NCBI GenBank assembly: GCA_937900725.1 | Contig: CALCFP010000206.1 | Location: forward strand, 1-7,958 | DNA from: an uncultured Bacteroidota bacterium | GTDB taxonomy: Bacteria; Bacteroidota; Bacteroidia; Bacteroidales; SZUA-534 | Direction: 5' to 3' | DNA: 7,958 nt | Shown: positions 5,724 to 7,958 of the stretch, one piece after another | How the letters are laid out: each line of letters starts with the position of its first letter | Position numbering within the stretch: position 1 is the first letter of the stretch | Position numbers and translations under genes: made by a program | Notes under the pieces: generated by a model | Told to the model about the DNA's origin: nothing | The model's input: only the letters and a program-made list of their open reading frames with translations | Database searches by the model: none

Positions 5724-6626
5724 TTAGTCAATATTCTTCTTGTCGATTCTCCAACCTTCGCGTTGAGCGACGCCACAAGGTTCTCCCTTGAACATTTTTG
5801 CGGCTTCGTCATCGGCTTTCAATTGCCATTTCAGCCATGCTGTTGCGACAATTGCGAACTCGCCGCCATGTGACTGCGCGTATGTTCCGCCGTGGCCAAC
5901 AGGCAGGTTGCAGGCTGCAATAGGCAAGTGATTGATGTGGGCATAGTCATCCATACCGTTAACGTAGGCAATATCGGTTGTGTCGCCTAGAAGATATAGA
6001 ACCGGAACCTTTATTTCCTGCAGTTTGTCTTTTGTCGGCATTGGCATGCCTGGAATTGCGGTGTTTGGGTCGATGAACGAGCCACTGTTGCAAATCATGA
6101 TTGTTTTCAGACGAGCATCGGTTGCATTGTTAAGTGTTTGCAGACCTCCGCACGACATTCCCGCTGCAGCCACATTGTTAGCGTCAAGTTTGTTGAAGTA
6201 TGGACTGTTTTTGTCTTCGTTTTGCAACAAAGCCCAGTCAAGTCCTTCGAGTTGTTGCTCTGCCTTTGACATGGGGCCACGGTATGGCACTGTGTCTGGA
6301 AAATTGCCTATGGCTACCACCATAAATCCGTGAGAGGCAATCTCGTTCAGGAAGTTGACGTGCTCCCAAGGTGAGTTTGAGCAGGCGCCATTTCCCCATA
6401 CAAGAATTGGCAGCGGATTGTTCTCGTTGAACGGAGTCAAGTCTTGTGGACGGAAAATAGTGTGTTCTGCAAGAGATGGCTCTGCAACCATAATTGCCTT
6501 GTATTGTCCCGAACCGCCGTCTTCTACAACCTTTGACTGGTTGTAGGTCTCAGGAACTTGACTGCTGCATGCTGTGCTGACAACGGCCAAGCAAGCGGTT
6601 GCCATACGTAAATACATTTTTTTCAT
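5724..6626 (-). CDS. Exported alpha/beta hydrolase, probable lipoprotein (chlorophyllase/dienelactone-hydrolase-like)
   Basis: A protein of about 300 residues with an alpha/beta-hydrolase catalytic set: nucleophile S158 in GMSCG, acid D215 or D218 in YLLGDTTD, and H245 in PVGHGG. An oxyanion-hole-like strand ILVWGNGACSN lies near residues 74-84. The N-terminus MKKMYLRMATACLAVVSTAC looks like a signal peptide ending in a lipobox-like STA-C, so C20 is probably lipidated and the enzyme would sit in the periplasm or at the outer membrane. The lipobox is slightly off consensus. Start 6626 is preferred: a good promoter lies at 6654-6684, and an upstream in-frame ATG at 6701 would start inside the aldolase terminator. 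ATGs at 6632 and 6617 are alternatives. The substrate is unknown; relatives hydrolyse esters or polyester-like bonds. It is a single-gene unit with its own promoter and terminator. Confidence 0.88.
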   Translation of the reverse strand: MKKMYLRMATACLAVVSTACSSQVPETYNQSKVVEDGGSGQYKAIMVAEPSLAEHTIFRPQDLTPFNENNPLPILVWGNGACSNSPWEHVNFLNEIASHGFMVVAIGNFPDTVPYRGPMSKAEQQLEGLDWALLQNEDKNSPYFNKLDANNVAAAGMSCGGLQTLNNATDARLKTIMICNSGSFIDPNTAIPGMPMPTKDKLQEIKVPVLYLLGDTTDIAYVNGMDDYAHINHLPIAACNLPVGHGGTYAQSHGGEFAIVATAWLKWQLKADDEAAKMFKGEPCGVAQREGWRIDKKNID

Positions 6627-6653
6627 AATCATTGTTTTTAGTTTGAAACATAA

Positions 6654-6684
6654 CAAATATAACAACTTGCTTTTACTTGACAAG
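6654..6684 (-). promoter_or_regulatory. Promoter of the alpha/beta hydrolase gene
   Basis: On the minus strand the -7 element TATATTTG (6661-6654) is a perfect TAnnTTTG match. CTTG (6684-6681) lies exactly 19 bp upstream and fits three of four bases of the -33 TTTG. The start of transcription should be near 6648, about 20 nt before the chosen ATG at 6626. This position decides against the longer reading that starts at 6701. Confidence 0.7.
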
Positions 6685-6701
6685 TAGGTTTTTACGACCA
6701 T

Positions 6702-6733
6702 AAAAAAAGCGGGCCATTATGGTCCGCTTTTTT
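6702..6733 (-). terminator. Intrinsic terminator of the fructose-bisphosphate aldolase gene
   Basis: GCGGGCC (6709-6715) and GGTCCGC (6721-6727) form a 7-bp stem with one G-U pair and a 5-base loop, flanked by A7 and T6. On the minus strand it ends in a U7 tract, about 17 bp after the aldolase stop. The A/T symmetry would let it work in both directions. Confidence 0.85.
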
Positions 6734-6750
6734 GTATCGGTAAGTTTTGA

Positions 6751-7749
6751 TTACAACTTGTCGTTTGAACCAAGAACGTTTACAATCTTGTGGATGTACA
6801 TCTTCTTCATATTCTCACGAGCAGGTTTCAGGTACTGACGTGGGTCGAAGTGTGATGGGTTTTCTGCCAAGTATTTGCGGATGGCGGCAGTCATGGCCAA
6901 GCGAGAGTCAGAGTCGATGTTGATTTTGCAAACAGCAGACTTAGAAGCCTCGCGCAATTGCTCTTCTGGAATACCGACAGCATCAGGCAACTTGCCACCG
7001 AATGCGTTGATTGTGTCAACTTCGTCTTGAGGAACTGAAGAAGAACCGTGAAGAACGATTGGGAAACCTGGAAGTTTTTCCTCGATTTGATGAAGAACAT
7101 CGAATGCCAATGGAGGTGGAACCAACTTGCCAGTTTTTGGGTCGCGGGTGCATTGCTCTGGCTTGAACTTGTAAGCACCATGTGATGTGCCTATTGAGAT
7201 GGCCAATGAGTCGCAACCTGTGCGAGTTGAGAAGTCGATAACTTCTTCTGGTTTTGTATAGTGAGAAACTTCTGATGCAACTTCGTCTTCAACACCTGCC
7301 AAAACACCAAGTTCAGCCTCTACGGTAACATCGTATTTGTGAGCGTACTCAACAACTTTCTTTGTAAGAGCGATGTTCTCTTCGTATGGAAGAGCAGAGC
7401 CGTCAATCATTACTGAAGAGAAGCCATTGTCGATGCAGTCCTTGCAAAGTTCGAAGCTGTCGCCGTGGTCAAGGTGAAGAACAATTTGAGGATTGGCGCA
7501 GCCAAGTTCCTTAGCATATTCTACAGCACCTTTTGCAAGGTTGCGAAGGATTGTGCCGTTTGCATAGTTGCGTGCACCTTTCGATACTTGCATGATAACT
7601 GGTGACTTTGTTTCAACAGCAGCCATTACTATGGCTTGCATTTGTTCCATTGTGTTGAAGTTGAAGGCTGGAATAGCGTATCCGCCCTTAACTGCCTTGG
7701 CAAACATATCACGTGTGTTTACCAAGCGCAAATCTTTATAGTTTACCAT
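6751..7749 (-). CDS. fba: Class II fructose-1,6-bisphosphate aldolase
   Basis: A 332-residue zinc-dependent aldolase that splits fructose 1,6-bisphosphate into dihydroxyacetone phosphate and glyceraldehyde 3-phosphate in glycolysis, and runs in reverse in gluconeogenesis. Zinc and catalytic residues are visible: D94-H95 in LHLDHGDS, the VEAELG glutamate E146, H190 in GTSHG and H234 in VLHGSSS. NIDSD (277-281) belongs to the substrate-phosphate region. The YEENI segment after DGSALP is the second class II signature. Length and motif order are those of the complete enzyme. The start gives MVNYKDLRLVNTRDMF, a usual N-terminus. It is transcribed alone: a -7 element lies about 35 bp upstream and a strong terminator follows. 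Nothing unusual was seen. Confidence 0.97.
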   Translation of the reverse strand: MVNYKDLRLVNTRDMFAKAVKGGYAIPAFNFNTMEQMQAIVMAAVETKSPVIMQVSKGARNYANGTILRNLAKGAVEYAKELGCANPQIVLHLDHGDSFELCKDCIDNGFSSVMIDGSALPYEENIALTKKVVEYAHKYDVTVEAELGVLAGVEDEVASEVSHYTKPEEVIDFSTRTGCDSLAISIGTSHGAYKFKPEQCTRDPKTGKLVPPPLAFDVLHQIEEKLPGFPIVLHGSSSVPQDEVDTINAFGGKLPDAVGIPEEQLREASKSAVCKINIDSDSRLAMTAAIRKYLAENPSHFDPRQYLKPARENMKKMYIHKIVNVLGSNDKL

Positions 7750-7784
7750 ATCTTAATAAATTAGAATAACTTTTTTATCGGTCG

Positions 7785-7792
7785 CAAATATA
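7785..7792 (-). promoter_or_regulatory. Likely -7 element of the aldolase promoter
   Basis: TATATTTG on the minus strand (7792-7785) is a perfect TAnnTTTG match, identical to the hydrolase -7 element, and lies 35 bp before the ATG. No TTTG occurs at 19 bp spacing; the nearest CAAA on the plus strand (7804-7807) is too close, at 11 bp. Confidence 0.55.
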
Positions 7793-7840
7793 TCATTCTT
7801 TGTCAAATTTTATGACCTTATTTTTAATATAGTTCAAAAT

Positions 7841-7872
7841 AATGCAAGTGGACTATTTGGCATGCTTGCATT
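7841..7872. repeat. Inverted repeat upstream of the aldolase gene
   Basis: AATGCAAG (7841-7848) and CTTGCATT (7865-7872) are perfect 8-bp inverted copies separated by 16 bp. The pair sits about 50 bp upstream of the aldolase -7 element and about 45 bp before a possible plus-strand start. It could be a two-half-site operator or part of a leader RNA; the sequence does not tell which. Confidence 0.4.
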
Positions 7873-7917
7873 GCGTTATCAAGACAGAGCCTGCGATTGG
7901 TGAAAAAACGTATAAAT

Positions 7918-7958
7918 ATGGCGGGTAAGTCACAATTTATGTCGGGTCCGCAGATATG
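7918..7958 (+). CDS. Possible start of a plus-strand gene (cut by window edge)
   Basis: From the ATG at 7918 the frame reads MAGKSQFMSGPQI and runs off the window edge after 13 full codons without a stop. The preceding bases are A-rich, as at other starts here. A second ATG in the same frame lies at 7939. The product cannot be identified from so little, and a chance open frame of this length is quite possible. If real, it is divergent from the aldolase gene. Confidence 0.3.
   Translation, partial: MAGKSQFMSGPQI

Noticed and set aside
6627..6701. Longer N-terminus (start at 6701) for the alpha/beta hydrolase
   Set aside because: It would start at the edge of the aldolase terminator and upstream of the mapped -7/-33 boxes, and it would bury the signal peptide behind 25 extra residues.
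1..7958. Mobile element, CRISPR array, defence or toxin-antitoxin system
   Set aside because: No transposase or integrase motifs, no regularly spaced repeats and no toxin/antitoxin-like pair were seen; the small gene pair at 3128-3719 is explained by ZapA and its coiled-coil partner.

Overview
The window looks like chromosomal DNA from a Bacteroidales bacterium (phylum Bacteroidota). Three things point there. The promoters have the TAnnTTTG -7 element, in one case with TTTG exactly 19 bp upstream, rather than TTGACA/TATAAT. Genes start after A-rich leaders without clear Shine-Dalgarno sequences. The gene set is also typical: RNase Y next to a ZapA gene with a 6S-like RNA between them, a class II aldolase, and a lipoprotein-type alpha/beta hydrolase. 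No transposase, CRISPR array, tRNA, rRNA or defence system was seen, and there is no gene-free stretch over 300 bases.

Layout: 1-1267 (minus) holds the start of an unrecognised gene cut by the window edge, preceded by a sugar-nucleotide aminotransferase of the DegT/WbpE type. Together they look like the edge of a surface-polysaccharide locus. The downstream 60% of the aminotransferase gene and the partial gene are clearly more GC-rich than the rest. 1335-3719 (minus) is a housekeeping unit transcribed from one strong promoter at 3736-3766: a small coiled-coil protein (ZapB/ZauP-like), ZapA, a roughly 190-nt RNA with the architecture of 6S RNA, and RNase Y. 3903-5584 (plus) is dnaX, the clamp-loader gamma/tau subunit, transcribed divergently from the division pair. 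5724-6626 (minus) is a secreted or lipid-anchored alpha/beta hydrolase with its own promoter and terminator. 6751-7749 (minus) is class II fructose-bisphosphate aldolase with its own terminator. The right edge may hold the first codons of a plus-strand gene.

The most interesting point is dnaX. The ATPase/clamp-loader part (370 codons) ends a few codons after a run of ten A's. The C-terminal tau part lies in the -1 frame, opens exactly at that run and has no ATG of its own. A -1 ribosomal shift or a one-A transcriptional slip on the run would give a 560-residue tau, and unshifted reading gives a gamma form. This is either programmed gamma/tau production with the short form in the zero frame, the reverse of Escherichia coli and Thermus, or a homopolymer-length error in the sequence. 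Second in interest are the 6S-like RNA ending only about 22 nt before the RNase Y start codon, a perfect palindrome over the -33 element of the zap promoter, and the intragenic GC step in the aminotransferase gene at its catalytic-lysine motif.
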